From Rhodospirillaceae bacterium (GTDB lineage Bacteria; Pseudomonadota; Alphaproteobacteria; UBA8366): a DNA stretch of 41,710 nt. A program made the translations under genes and the position numbers. Of the stretch, positions 26,924 to 34,610 are shown piece by piece. The notes under the pieces were generated by a model. That model saw nothing but the letters and a program-made list of their open reading frames with translations, was not told where the DNA came from and did not search any database. The DNA lies in contig PBOR01000017.1 in assembly GCA_002724395.1 (NCBI GenBank), forward strand, positions 50,983-92,692, in the 5' to 3' direction. Numbering within the stretch: position 1 is the stretch's first letter; each line of letters starts with the position of its first letter.

Positions 26924-27310
26924 TAAATCTTTCCTCCAACGCTATTATCGACAACATCGCTTTCCACATTTAAACGAAATCTAATTCATTGACTAGGTAG
27001 CGTCGTGCATCTGTCGTGGAAAGTAGCTTTTATACCTAAACTAGGGCCAAGCTTGATGAGCTGCGAAAACTCAGCTCTTTGGCAAGGAAAGAGACAAAAA
27101 CAGGGAAAGTAAGAAGTCTAATAACTGGCACTCTTAGGCTCAGCAAACTTCTGCAAACAATGAGCTAGGGCTAAGCCTTTATTATCAAAAAACAGAGGCC
27201 TCAAAACCACCATATTAAATGCAAAGTCATAATAAAAAGACAAAAAGCATACGGGCAATTCGTTGGCATGCTTACTGCGAGTGCCATTGACGATAAATTA
27301 ATAATAGCAG
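26924..27310 (-). other. 387-base intergenic region without a gene
   Basis: It separates the AtuA-type gene from the SDR gene on the same strand and holds no recognisable coding frame. It contains a hairpin GAGCTG/CAGCTC (27058-27077) with an 8-base loop and short T run on plus. The promoter of the AtuA-type gene probably lies here. Confidence 0.5.
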
Positions 27311-28069
27311 CTAATGCGGCATATGAATGCCGCCATTTAAGTGAAGGGTCTGGCCAGAAATATAGTGCCCAAAAGGGCCTACCAGAAACCGAACAGCATC
27401 TGCCATATCTTGCGGAGTACCGCGGCGACCGATGGGAATAGTATCGGAAATCTTGGGTACCGCCAATTCACCAGACCCGCCTGCGCGATCGGTATCAAAT
27501 GGCCCTACAACTGCGATATTACAGTTAATATTATTTTCACCGAGATCACGCGCCATACCGCGCAACATGCCAGCTTGGGCGTCTTTAACCGCAGGAGATT
27601 TTGCAGCCGCAGCAGTATAAGATTGCATACCATGAATACCAACCACAGAGCCGCCGCCACGTTCAATCATTGAAGGCACGCAGGCCATCGATAGCCGCAA
27701 TCCACCATCCACAGCGACAGCGAACGTTTGGCGCCAATTTTTAAAGGTGCGTTCAGGAAAGCCCACGTCAATGCGAATAGCGGCGTTAAGAATTAAAATA
27801 TCGATACCACCAAACGCCGCAATAGTCTCATTGGCCAGACGATCCACGCCATCTTGCTTAGTAATATCCGCTAGCACAGAAATCGCGCTTCCGCCGGATT
27901 TATTTATGCCGTCGGCAACCTTATCACACAGATTTTGAGCTTTAACTGCGTTGATTGTCACCGACGCACCTGCACGCGCCAATTCCTCGGCCGTCGCTCG
28001 CCCAATATTGCGAGCACTACCCGTTATAATCGCTACTTTCCCTTTGAGTTCCCTATTTCGATCCGTCAT
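27311..28069 (-). CDS. SDR family protein with degenerate active site (copy 1)
   Basis: A 252-residue Rossmann-fold SDR. The NAD(P) loop TGSARNIG (16-23), the NAAIR segment (95-99) and the C-terminal ISGQTLHLNGG are intact. The catalytic region is not: aligned on the conserved K162 (SPAVK), the residue four before it, normally Tyr, is S158, and the usual Ser is in HGM. A hairpin of its last codons (27316-27333) covers the HMPH end. Closely similar proteins lie at 28526 and 31415. The function may be a non-classical reaction or a binding role; the substrate is unknown. No clear ribosome binding site precedes the ATG. Confidence 0.82.
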   Translation of the reverse strand: MTDRNRELKGKVAIITGSARNIGRATAEELARAGASVTINAVKAQNLCDKVADGINKSGGSAISVLADITKQDGVDRLANETIAAFGGIDILILNAAIRIDVGFPERTFKNWRQTFAVAVDGGLRLSMACVPSMIERGGGSVVGIHGMQSYTAAAAKSPAVKDAQAGMLRGMARDLGENNINCNIAVVGPFDTDRAGGSGELAVPKISDTIPIGRRGTPQDMADAVRFLVGPFGHYISGQTLHLNGGIHMPH

Positions 28070-28106
28070 CTATACCATTTCACGATAGGTTATAGCAGCA
28101 CATTAG

Positions 28107-28508
28107 CTATTCATTGGCAGCATCTTGCAAAAACCGGCCGGTCGGCGCTATTTCCGCAACCGTACCACCCGGCGCACGAAATTTGACCGGAATAACGCCA
28201 TGGTCAGTGATGATCTCATACCCACGCTCCTTGAGTTCAGCAATACCTTTTTCCAAGTCATCGACTTCAAAGCCAATATGATGAATGCACGGCTTCTCCC
28301 CCGCAGCCAGTGCCTCTTTGGTCTTACTGCCTTTGTCATATTGCAAGATGGACAAATCGATATGACCGTCAGTCAAGTGACAGGAAAAATGTTCGCGATG
28401 ATGCTCACTACGAACTTCGGTCATCCCCAATACGCCCTCATAGAAATCTCTAGCCTCTTTCATGTCATCGACACGAACGGCGATATGGGCAATACGCATG
28501 TTACTCAT
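28107..28508 (-). CDS. VOC (glyoxalase/dioxygenase) superfamily protein
   Basis: A 133-residue two-repeat vicinal oxygen chelate protein. The first half shows AHIAVRVDDMKEARDFYEGVLG, the second IHHIGFEVDDLEKGIAELKERG and AEIAPTG. Candidate metal ligands are the two HI histidines (in AHIAV and HHIGF) and the Glu of AEI. The family covers lyases, isomerases and ring-cleaving dioxygenases, so no reaction is assigned. A strong AAGGAGGT site lies ahead. It is placed between two SDR genes, 17 bases after the upstream one, so these three are probably cotranscribed. Confidence 0.83.
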   Translation of the reverse strand: MSNMRIAHIAVRVDDMKEARDFYEGVLGMTEVRSEHHREHFSCHLTDGHIDLSILQYDKGSKTKEALAAGEKPCIHHIGFEVDDLEKGIAELKERGYEIITDHGVIPVKFRAPGGTVAEIAPTGRFLQDAANE

Positions 28509-28525
28509 TACTTACCTCCTTATTT

Positions 28526-29287
28526 TTAGTGGGGCATCATAGCAGCGCCGTTAACCTGTATGGTTTGTCCAGAGATATAACGTGAATAGGGGCCCACTAG
28601 AAAGCGCACTAAATTGGCCATATCCTGGGGTGTACCGTTTCGTCCCATTGGCACATCAAGATTTGTACGAGCGGGCTCAACCTCGCCTGAACTCCCTGTC
28701 CGTTCGGTCTCAAAACGACCAACCACCGCCACATTGCACGTTATATCATGCTTACCGAGATCACGGGCCATGCCACGGATCATGCCGGCCATGCCGCATT
28801 TTACTGCAGATTTATGAGCACCGAGAGGTCCCGCCGTATAGGAACTCATACCGTGTATACCGACCACCGAGCCGCCACCGCGGGCTATGATGTGCGGCAC
28901 GCAAGCCATGGACATCCTAAAACCGCCATCAAGCGCTACTTCACGGAGCTTTATCCACTCGTCCATAGTAAGTTCGGTAAAATGCGATTTAGTACGAATC
29001 GCGGCGTTGTTAATCAGGATATCAATGCCGCCGAAGGCGTCGACGGTGGTTTTCGTCATACGATCCACATCTTCTTGCTTAGTAATATCGGCCAACACAG
29101 GAATCGCTTTACCACCAGCTTCCTCAATTTCACCAGCTACCTCATCACACAGGTCTTTAGCGCTCACCGCATTGATTACAACGGCCGCACCTGCATCTGC
29201 GAGTTCCATCGCAGTACGGCGACCAATATTACGCGCACTACCGGTGACAATAGCAACCTTACCTTCAAGTTCTTTATTCCGGTCCAT
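28526..29287 (-). CDS. SDR family protein with degenerate active site (copy 2)
   Basis: A 253-residue SDR closely related to copy 1 (TGSARNIG, LINNAAIR, ISGQTIQVNG). Aligned on K163 (KSAVK), position -4, normally Tyr, is K159, with H158 at -5; the usual Ser position is in HGM. The start at 29287 has the strong GGGAGGGG site 6 bases ahead and was preferred over an upstream ATG. It diverges from the first ketopantoate-reductase-like gene, the same pairing as at 31415/32445. Confidence 0.83.
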   Translation of the reverse strand: MDRNKELEGKVAIVTGSARNIGRRTAMELADAGAAVVINAVSAKDLCDEVAGEIEEAGGKAIPVLADITKQEDVDRMTKTTVDAFGGIDILINNAAIRTKSHFTELTMDEWIKLREVALDGGFRMSMACVPHIIARGGGSVVGIHGMSSYTAGPLGAHKSAVKCGMAGMIRGMARDLGKHDITCNVAVVGRFETERTGSSGEVEPARTNLDVPMGRNGTPQDMANLVRFLVGPYSRYISGQTIQVNGAAMMPH

Positions 29288-29369
29288 ATTGGCCCCTCCC
29301 TTTATTTTCAACATACGCTAGAATGGGTGATGAATAAAAATAAAAGCAATAGTTTCGAGGGAACAGTCT

Positions 29370-30422
29370 ATGAATTTAAGAATAGCAATGGTAGGTGCTG
29401 GCGGTGTCGGGGGTATGTGTGCTGGCCATATGGTGCGTAATGGCGAAGACGTAACATTCATTGACCCTTGGCCCGACCATGTAGATAAAATGAACAAATC
29501 CGGCCTGGAACTCCGTGGCGTTACCGAAGCTGAATCATACAATGTGCCGGTTAAAGCCATCCACATCACGGAAGTTCAAAATACGCCAAAAGAGGGCCCC
29601 TTCGATATTGCCTTCATTTCCACTAAATCGTACGACACAATTTGGGCCACAAGCCTCATCGCACCTTATCTTTCCGAACTGGGCTTCGTTGTCTCCCTTC
29701 AAAATGCCCTCAATGAGGAACGCGTGGCTAGCGTCGTTGGCCCCGAACGGACGCTAGGTTGCATAGCAAGCGGTATTGGCGTGGAGTTAGAAAAACCGGC
29801 CCATATACAGCGCAACGTCCCTATTCGTGGCAATACCTATCCAGTCTTCCGCGTAGGTGAATTACACGGACGTATCACCAAACGTGCTGAACAAGTGGCT
29901 CAACTAATGTCCTATACAGATGGCTCGAAAGTCACTGACAATCTTTGGGGCGAACGCTGGTCAAAACTGTGCATCAATTCCAGCCATAACGGCCTGGCTG
30001 CCTGCACTGGACTAAACGGAAATGGCATGGCGATCAACGAAGATGCGCGGGACGCTCAAATCAAAATATGCGGCGAAACATCACGCATTGCCCTGGCGCT
30101 TGGATATGTGTTGGAAAACCGTAAAAGCACAGAACCCCAACAATGGATTGCCGCCGCCGCTGGTGACAAGACGGCACTTCAAGAAGTGGAGGACTTCCTG
30201 ATCGAGGAGACTAAAACCCGCGGCGAGGGGCAACGCCCTTCTATGGGCCAAGACATGGCTAAGGGTCGCAAAACAGAAATTGGTGAAATGAATGGTTATG
30301 TCTGTGAAAAGGCAGCAGAAGTTGGACTTGCCGCGCCATATAACGCCAAAATGGTTGATCTGGTCCGGCGCTGTGAACGAGGAGCGTTGAAGCCCACGCC
30401 ATCAAATGTAGTTGACTATTGA
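29370..30422 (+). CDS. Ketopantoate reductase family (ApbA/PanE-like) protein, copy 1
   Basis: A 350-residue NADP-dependent reductase of the PanE/ApbA family. Seen are the Rossmann motif VGAGGVGG, IDPWPDH, FISTKSYDT, SLQNALNEE, and the catalytic Lys in GERWSKLCINSS. The C-terminal domain has RPSMGQDMAKGRKTEI with the conserved Asp-Glu. It is longer than typical PanE (about 300 residues). Pantothenate synthesis is not indicated; no panB or panC is near, and a second copy lies at 32445. GAGGG precedes the ATG. Its end overlaps the FAD oxidoreductase gene by 7 bases. Confidence 0.85.
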   Translation: MNLRIAMVGAGGVGGMCAGHMVRNGEDVTFIDPWPDHVDKMNKSGLELRGVTEAESYNVPVKAIHITEVQNTPKEGPFDIAFISTKSYDTIWATSLIAPYLSELGFVVSLQNALNEERVASVVGPERTLGCIASGIGVELEKPAHIQRNVPIRGNTYPVFRVGELHGRITKRAEQVAQLMSYTDGSKVTDNLWGERWSKLCINSSHNGLAACTGLNGNGMAINEDARDAQIKICGETSRIALALGYVLENRKSTEPQQWIAAAAGDKTALQEVEDFLIEETKTRGEGQRPSMGQDMAKGRKTEIGEMNGYVCEKAAEVGLAAPYNAKMVDLVRRCERGALKPTPSNVVDY

Positions 30423-31402
30423 GGCAGCACCGCGAAGAGGCGGGCAGCCAGTGCATCGGCGCTCTTAAACGCCCCTTCGACCCGACCCTTGATGCACCAG
30501 TCGCCGCATGCGGCTAACTGAGCCTCCGGATCAAATAGACAATCTAAACCGAGCGGTACCGCGATACTCGCATATTGCCACCGAAATAATTCGCAGTGTT
30601 TTGCAGAAGTAATGTCGATACCAGTCAAGTTTTTCAGCTCATTACTAAGCATAACCTCAATATTCTCCGAAGCGCATTCCAGATGCTCCTCCGTCCATTC
30701 TCCCGAGCATTGAACAAGGAGGCTTGGCCCGCCTTCTCGGCCATACTTGTGACTATTGACTGCCATCCAGCCAATCGGGGAATTTCGTACAAATGCCCCT
30801 TGCCAACTAACAGGTACAGCGTCCTCAAAACCCAGCATAAGAGAATAACAACCGCGCAACCGAACGTGATCGAATGTAATACCGTCCGCAAAAAATTCAG
30901 GTGCCCAAGAAAGGCTATGATGAGGAGGTGCAGCCGAGACTATCCAATCGAATTCTTCTAAGAAATCACCATTTGCTTTAACGGGCTGCCAAGCATTCTT
31001 TTTCCGCTTACAAGATACAATCTCCGTATCTATAGTAACCGAAATTTCTTCTGCCAAATGAGCACACAACGCCTCCATCCCAGGGGACGCCACATAAATT
31101 GTCTCTTCACGAGGCTCAACGATTGCTTCGCGCCCTATTTCGAGCGTAACAATATGCGGATCCCAGGGCACGACAATGCCATGTTGCAATGCTGGTTCTA
31201 GAAACTTGCGGAAAGCTTCGCTACGAATTGTAAAATATTGCGCGCCATGATCAAACTCAAAGCCACCACTCCGGATAGTTGATAGTCTACCGCCGACAAC
31301 ATTGCTCTTCTCAAACACCTTCACCTGTGCCTTAGAACGCAACCGACAAGCAAGCGTAAGGCCAGCTAAACCTGCACCAATGATCGCAATTCGGACAGTC
31401 AC
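30416..31402 (-). CDS. FAD-dependent amine oxidase / renalase-like oxidoreductase
   Basis: A 328-residue flavoprotein with the dinucleotide-binding motif IGAGLAGLTLACRL at the N-terminus, then VVGGRLSTIRSGGFEFDHGAQYF (the GG-R and DHGAQ FAD-binding region of NAD(P)-binding/renalase-like proteins) and a C-terminal FAD stretch ACGDWCIKGRVEGAFKSADALA. The start is GTG. It follows SDR copy 3 by 12 bases in the same direction. The substrate is unknown. Confidence 0.85.
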   Translation of the reverse strand: MTVRIAIIGAGLAGLTLACRLRSKAQVKVFEKSNVVGGRLSTIRSGGFEFDHGAQYFTIRSEAFRKFLEPALQHGIVVPWDPHIVTLEIGREAIVEPREETIYVASPGMEALCAHLAEEISVTIDTEIVSCKRKKNAWQPVKANGDFLEEFDWIVSAAPPHHSLSWAPEFFADGITFDHVRLRGCYSLMLGFEDAVPVSWQGAFVRNSPIGWMAVNSHKYGREGGPSLLVQCSGEWTEEHLECASENIEVMLSNELKNLTGIDITSAKHCELFRWQYASIAVPLGLDCLFDPEAQLAACGDWCIKGRVEGAFKSADALAARLFAVLPQ

Positions 31403-31414
31403 TAATCGACCGCT

Positions 31415-32182
31415 CTATAGGTTAAGATAGGCGCCTCCATTAGAATGTACGGTCTGACCGGTAATATAGCTTGCACCGGGGCCGACCAAAAAGCGGATTA
31501 GGTTGGCCATATCTTGCGGCAACCCTTTACGCCCTAGCGGAACCTTTATATCCGTCGCCGAGCGCTGTGGTGCCGATGAAGGGTTGCGTTCTCGTACCGT
31601 CTCATAATGGCCGACGACCACCTGATTAGCACGGATATTATACTCAGCCAAATCCAGCGCTAAACCACGGATGAACGCGTTAAGGCCCATTTTAGCTGCC
31701 ATAACATGGCTTCGGCCCTTTACGCCCATGAGTGACGTCATACCGCCAACACCTATAAAACTGCCACCACCACGCTCAATCATTGATGACATCGTCGCCT
31801 TAGCAAGATGAAAACAGCCATTAATTGAAAGATCAATGATATGACTGAATGTTTCGTAATCCATTTCTGAGAAAGATTGGTTACTGCGTACTGCGGCATT
31901 ATGAACGACGATATCGATGCCACCGAATGCTTCTATTATCGCCGCAGCCATAGCCCCAACCTGTTGCGGGTCCCTTACATCGGCCATGACTACGATCGCC
32001 TCGCCACCAGCAGCGTTAATACCATCGGCCACCTCTTCACAAAGGTCTTTTGCTTGTAGCGAATTGATCACTACAGACGCTCCAGCTCTGGCCAGTTCCT
32101 CAACAGTAGCACGACCGATATTCCGTGCGCTGCCAGTAACTAGGGCAACTTTACCATCCAATTCGTCCTGCATATTAACCAT
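31415..32182 (-). CDS. SDR family protein with degenerate active site (copy 3)
   Basis: A 255-residue SDR with TGSARNIG and NAAVRS, related to copies 1 and 2. Aligned on K164 (VMAAK), position -4, normally Tyr, is V160, with H159 at -5; GGM replaces the usual Ser. The C-terminus ITGQTVHSNGG is typical. The start at 32182 has AAGGGA 7 bases ahead; in-frame ATGs upstream and one at 32173 are alternatives. It is followed by the FAD gene and diverges from the second PanE-like gene. Confidence 0.83.
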   Translation of the reverse strand: MVNMQDELDGKVALVTGSARNIGRATVEELARAGASVVINSLQAKDLCEEVADGINAAGGEAIVVMADVRDPQQVGAMAAAIIEAFGGIDIVVHNAAVRSNQSFSEMDYETFSHIIDLSINGCFHLAKATMSSMIERGGGSFIGVGGMTSLMGVKGRSHVMAAKMGLNAFIRGLALDLAEYNIRANQVVVGHYETVRERNPSSAPQRSATDIKVPLGRKGLPQDMANLIRFLVGPGASYITGQTVHSNGGAYLNL

Positions 32183-32312
32183 TATTGTTTCCCTTAAACG
32201 CAATTTAACCATTACTAGAATCAACAATAACCAAAAATAAGTTTTCCGTTAAAACGGCTCTTTTAGAGCGGTCATTTCGACATGCCCCACTATCAATCAC
32301 TTCAGCCAACTT

Positions 32313-32420
32313 TTATGGGATTGTTAACTCACCTTAAATCAAATTGGCTCGCTTGCGACATACGTCGGCCCCTTTCCCCAAAACTGCATTCGTATATGAT
32401 AAGAGTTAACAATCCAATAA
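32313..32420 (+). repeat. Long inverted repeat upstream of the second PanE-like gene
   Basis: GGATTGTTAACTC (32318-32330) is matched perfectly in reverse complement by GAGTTAACAATCC (32403-32415), 72 bases apart. With one mismatch, four more bases pair on the outside (arms 32313-32330 and 32403-32420). Each arm centres on GTTAAC. It reads as a pair of operator half-sites flanking the promoter between SDR copy 3 and the PanE-like gene; the right arm is 12 bases before the GGGAGAGA ribosome binding site. Confidence 0.65.
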
Positions 32421-32444
32421 TGCGTAACCCAGTGGGAGAGAATC

Positions 32445-33503
32445 ATGGGCAAAAAAATTGTATTCGTCGGCGCGGGCGCGGTCGGCTGTAAAGTAGGCGG
32501 CCATATGCTTGCCAACGGCGAAGACGTGACGTTCATCGACGGTTGGCCTGAACATGTAAATAAAATCAATTCGGATGGGCTCTATATGACAGGCAATACT
32601 CCGGAAGAGGAAATAACCGTCAAAGGACGCGCTTTACATTTAACGGACGTACAGAAGCTCGCTAACGAAGAGCCCGTTGATATCGCTTTTGTTAGTATGA
32701 AGAGCTACGATACTCAGTGGGCGACACAACTGATCAAGCCGTATTTAGCTCCCGACGGATTCATCGTTTCTCTTCAAAACTGTATGAACGAAGAATTCAT
32801 CGCTGCCATCGTGGGTTGGGGCAAGGTGATAGGTACGATCGCTGCCAAAATTTCTGTACAAATGCCAGGACCGGCGCATGTCCATCGTAATGGCCCTATA
32901 ATGGGTGATAGCCATACAGTTTTCCGCGTTGGTGAACCGCATGGACGCGTTACTCCGCGGGCCGAGGAAGTTGCAAGGATGTGTGGTTACTGCGACAGTT
33001 ATATGGTCACCACTAATCTTTGGGGCGAACGCTGGACAAAGCTTGTAATGAACGCGAGTTCCAACCCAATGTCTGCAGCTTCAGGACTTTCCTCTACGGA
33101 TATTTCCCAAGACGCAGATCTGCGCGCAGTTAAGATTCACCTGGCAGCCGAGGCTATCGAAGTTGGCCGCGCTGCAGGCTTCAATCTTGAAAAGCTTCAC
33201 GGCATCGACTGCGGCGAATGGCTAAAGGCAGTGAGTGGTGATAAAGCAGCCTATAAGAAAATTGAAGACGATTACATTGCTATGGGTAAAAAAGGTAATC
33301 CGGACGGTAGGCCTTCAATGGGCCAGGACATGCAAAAAGGTCGCCGCACAGAGATAGACTTTATGAACGGCCTTGTCTGCATGAAGGGCAAAGAACTTGG
33401 TATTCTTACACCGGTCAATGATGGGATCGTTGAAGCAGTCAAAATGGCTGAAAAAGATGGGTCCAAAGCAAGCCCAGAACTCGTAAAGGGGCTAATACCA
33501 TAA
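32445..33503 (+). CDS. Ketopantoate reductase family (ApbA/PanE-like) protein, copy 2
   Basis: A 352-residue paralogue of the 29370 gene, sharing VGAGAVGCKVGGHML, the FIDGWPEHVNK pattern, FVSMKSYDTQWAT, NLWGERWTKL (catalytic K199) and RPSMGQDMQKGRRTEI. It is clearly the same subfamily as copy 1 but not a recent duplicate. GGGAGAGA lies before the ATG. It ends at a bidirectional terminator shared with mltG. The reaction is presumably NADPH reduction of a 2-oxo acid; the substrate is unknown. Confidence 0.85.
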   Translation: MGKKIVFVGAGAVGCKVGGHMLANGEDVTFIDGWPEHVNKINSDGLYMTGNTPEEEITVKGRALHLTDVQKLANEEPVDIAFVSMKSYDTQWATQLIKPYLAPDGFIVSLQNCMNEEFIAAIVGWGKVIGTIAAKISVQMPGPAHVHRNGPIMGDSHTVFRVGEPHGRVTPRAEEVARMCGYCDSYMVTTNLWGERWTKLVMNASSNPMSAASGLSSTDISQDADLRAVKIHLAAEAIEVGRAAGFNLEKLHGIDCGEWLKAVSGDKAAYKKIEDDYIAMGKKGNPDGRPSMGQDMQKGRRTEIDFMNGLVCMKGKELGILTPVNDGIVEAVKMAEKDGSKASPELVKGLIP

Positions 33504-33536
33504 TACCAAAGAAACTACCTTTTCTTACCTTCATAG

Positions 33537-33573
33537 AAAAGGCTGGCGTATCGAAGTAGAACGCCAGCCTTTT
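33537..33573. terminator. Bidirectional intrinsic terminator
   Basis: GGCTGGCGT (33541-33549) and ACGCCAGCC (33561-33569) form a perfect 9-base-pair GC-rich stem with an 11-base loop, flanked by AAAA on the left and TTTT on the right. It serves the plus PanE-like gene and the minus mltG operon, and marks the right edge of the accessory block. Confidence 0.85.
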
Positions 33574-33587
33574 AAATGGGCAGTTAA

Positions 33588-34610
33588 TCAAGGTTTTAAC
33601 TTCCGATTTGCCTTGCGTCTTTGCTCAATTTTCCGCCATTCACGGACCGCTTTATTATGCTCCCTAAGCGTGTCAGAAAATTTATGCCCGCCACTGCCGT
33701 CGGCTACAAAAAATAGGGAAGATGTTTTCTCCGGATTTAGGACAGCATCAATAGCAGCGCGGCCTGGGTTACAGATCGGACCTGGTGGTAAGCCATGAAC
33801 ACGATAGGTATTATAGGGATGGACCTGACGAAGATCTGATTTTCTGAGCCCACGTCCCAGCTTACGCTTTCCGCCGGTTATGGAAAAGACCACAGTCGGG
33901 TCAGACTCGAGCTTCATATTTTTATTGAGACGGTTGATAAACACTCCGGCCACGCGGCGACGTTCCCTCGCTAGCCCGGTTTCCTTTTCCACTATGGATG
34001 CGAGTATTAGCGCCTCTTTCTTTGATGTTATCGGCAAATTTGGTGCTCGTTTTGCCCATAATGCGTCAAGCGTTCGTTGCATTTCCAGTGCCATTCGATC
34101 GACAATAGTCTGACGTTTTTCTCCAAACGCGAAATAATAAGTATCTGGCAACAAACTTCCTTCATCGGGTACTGGGAATAAAGCCCCCTCGAGACCATCC
34201 GTACCCTCTAAAGTTTTAATTATCTGCGATACAGTCAATCCCTCGGCAATAGTGACTCGTCGATTGATCAATTGCCCTTTACGCAATAAATCGATGACGT
34301 GGCCAATACTTACGCCTGGTCGGAACTTGTACTCACCAGATCGCAATTCCCTATGTACCCCTTGCAAACGAACCGCTGATACAAACACCCATTTAGATCT
34401 GATTACCCCGGCCTCTTCGAGGCGCCCACCAATAAGTTCTAAATTAGCCCCTTTTGGAACAATCACATTACGGGATTCAATGAGCGGCCCTGATTCTCTT
34501 AAAGCTTCATACCAAAGAGCTCCACCTATTCCACCTGCCCCCAAAAGAAGCAGGAAGATAAATAATGAAATCTTGGTAAGAGGAGAAATATTAGCTAATG
34601 GGGCGTTCAC
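33588..34610 (-). CDS. mltG: Endolytic murein transglycosylase MltG
   Basis: An inner-membrane lytic transglycosylase that cuts nascent glycan strands and sets their length. The 340 residues have one N-terminal helix (about 12-33), a LysM-like region, and the YceG catalytic domain with ASIVEKETG (catalytic Glu), SDPTVVF and HPYNTYRVHGLPPGPICNPG. The GTG start overlaps the fabF stop (GTGA). It is the last gene of the fab operon here; yicC, often next, is 13 kb away. Confidence 0.95.
   Translation of the reverse strand: MNAPLANISPLTKISLFIFLLLLGAGGIGGALWYEALRESGPLIESRNVIVPKGANLELIGGRLEEAGVIRSKWVFVSAVRLQGVHRELRSGEYKFRPGVSIGHVIDLLRKGQLINRRVTIAEGLTVSQIIKTLEGTDGLEGALFPVPDEGSLLPDTYYFAFGEKRQTIVDRMALEMQRTLDALWAKRAPNLPITSKKEALILASIVEKETGLARERRRVAGVFINRLNKNMKLESDPTVVFSITGGKRKLGRGLRKSDLRQVHPYNTYRVHGLPPGPICNPGRAAIDAVLNPEKTSSLFFVADGSGGHKFSDTLREHNKAVREWRKIEQRRKANRKLKP

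Noticed and set aside
27311..29287. A frameshift as the reason for the missing SDR tyrosines
   Set aside because: Sequence on both sides of the active site aligns in the same frame with constant spacing to the Lys and to the next helix in all three copies.
28748..29440. A 230-codon plus-strand open frame
   Set aside because: It is the shadow of the SDR at 28526-29287; codon pattern and homology lie on minus.
29370..33503. Calling the PanE-like genes panE of pantothenate synthesis
   Set aside because: There are two divergent copies, both longer than usual, with no panB or panC nearby; only the family is supported.
20666..33573. A mobile element or prophage as the origin of the accessory block
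   Set aside because: No transposase, integrase, phage gene, terminal repeat or tRNA target was found at its edges.
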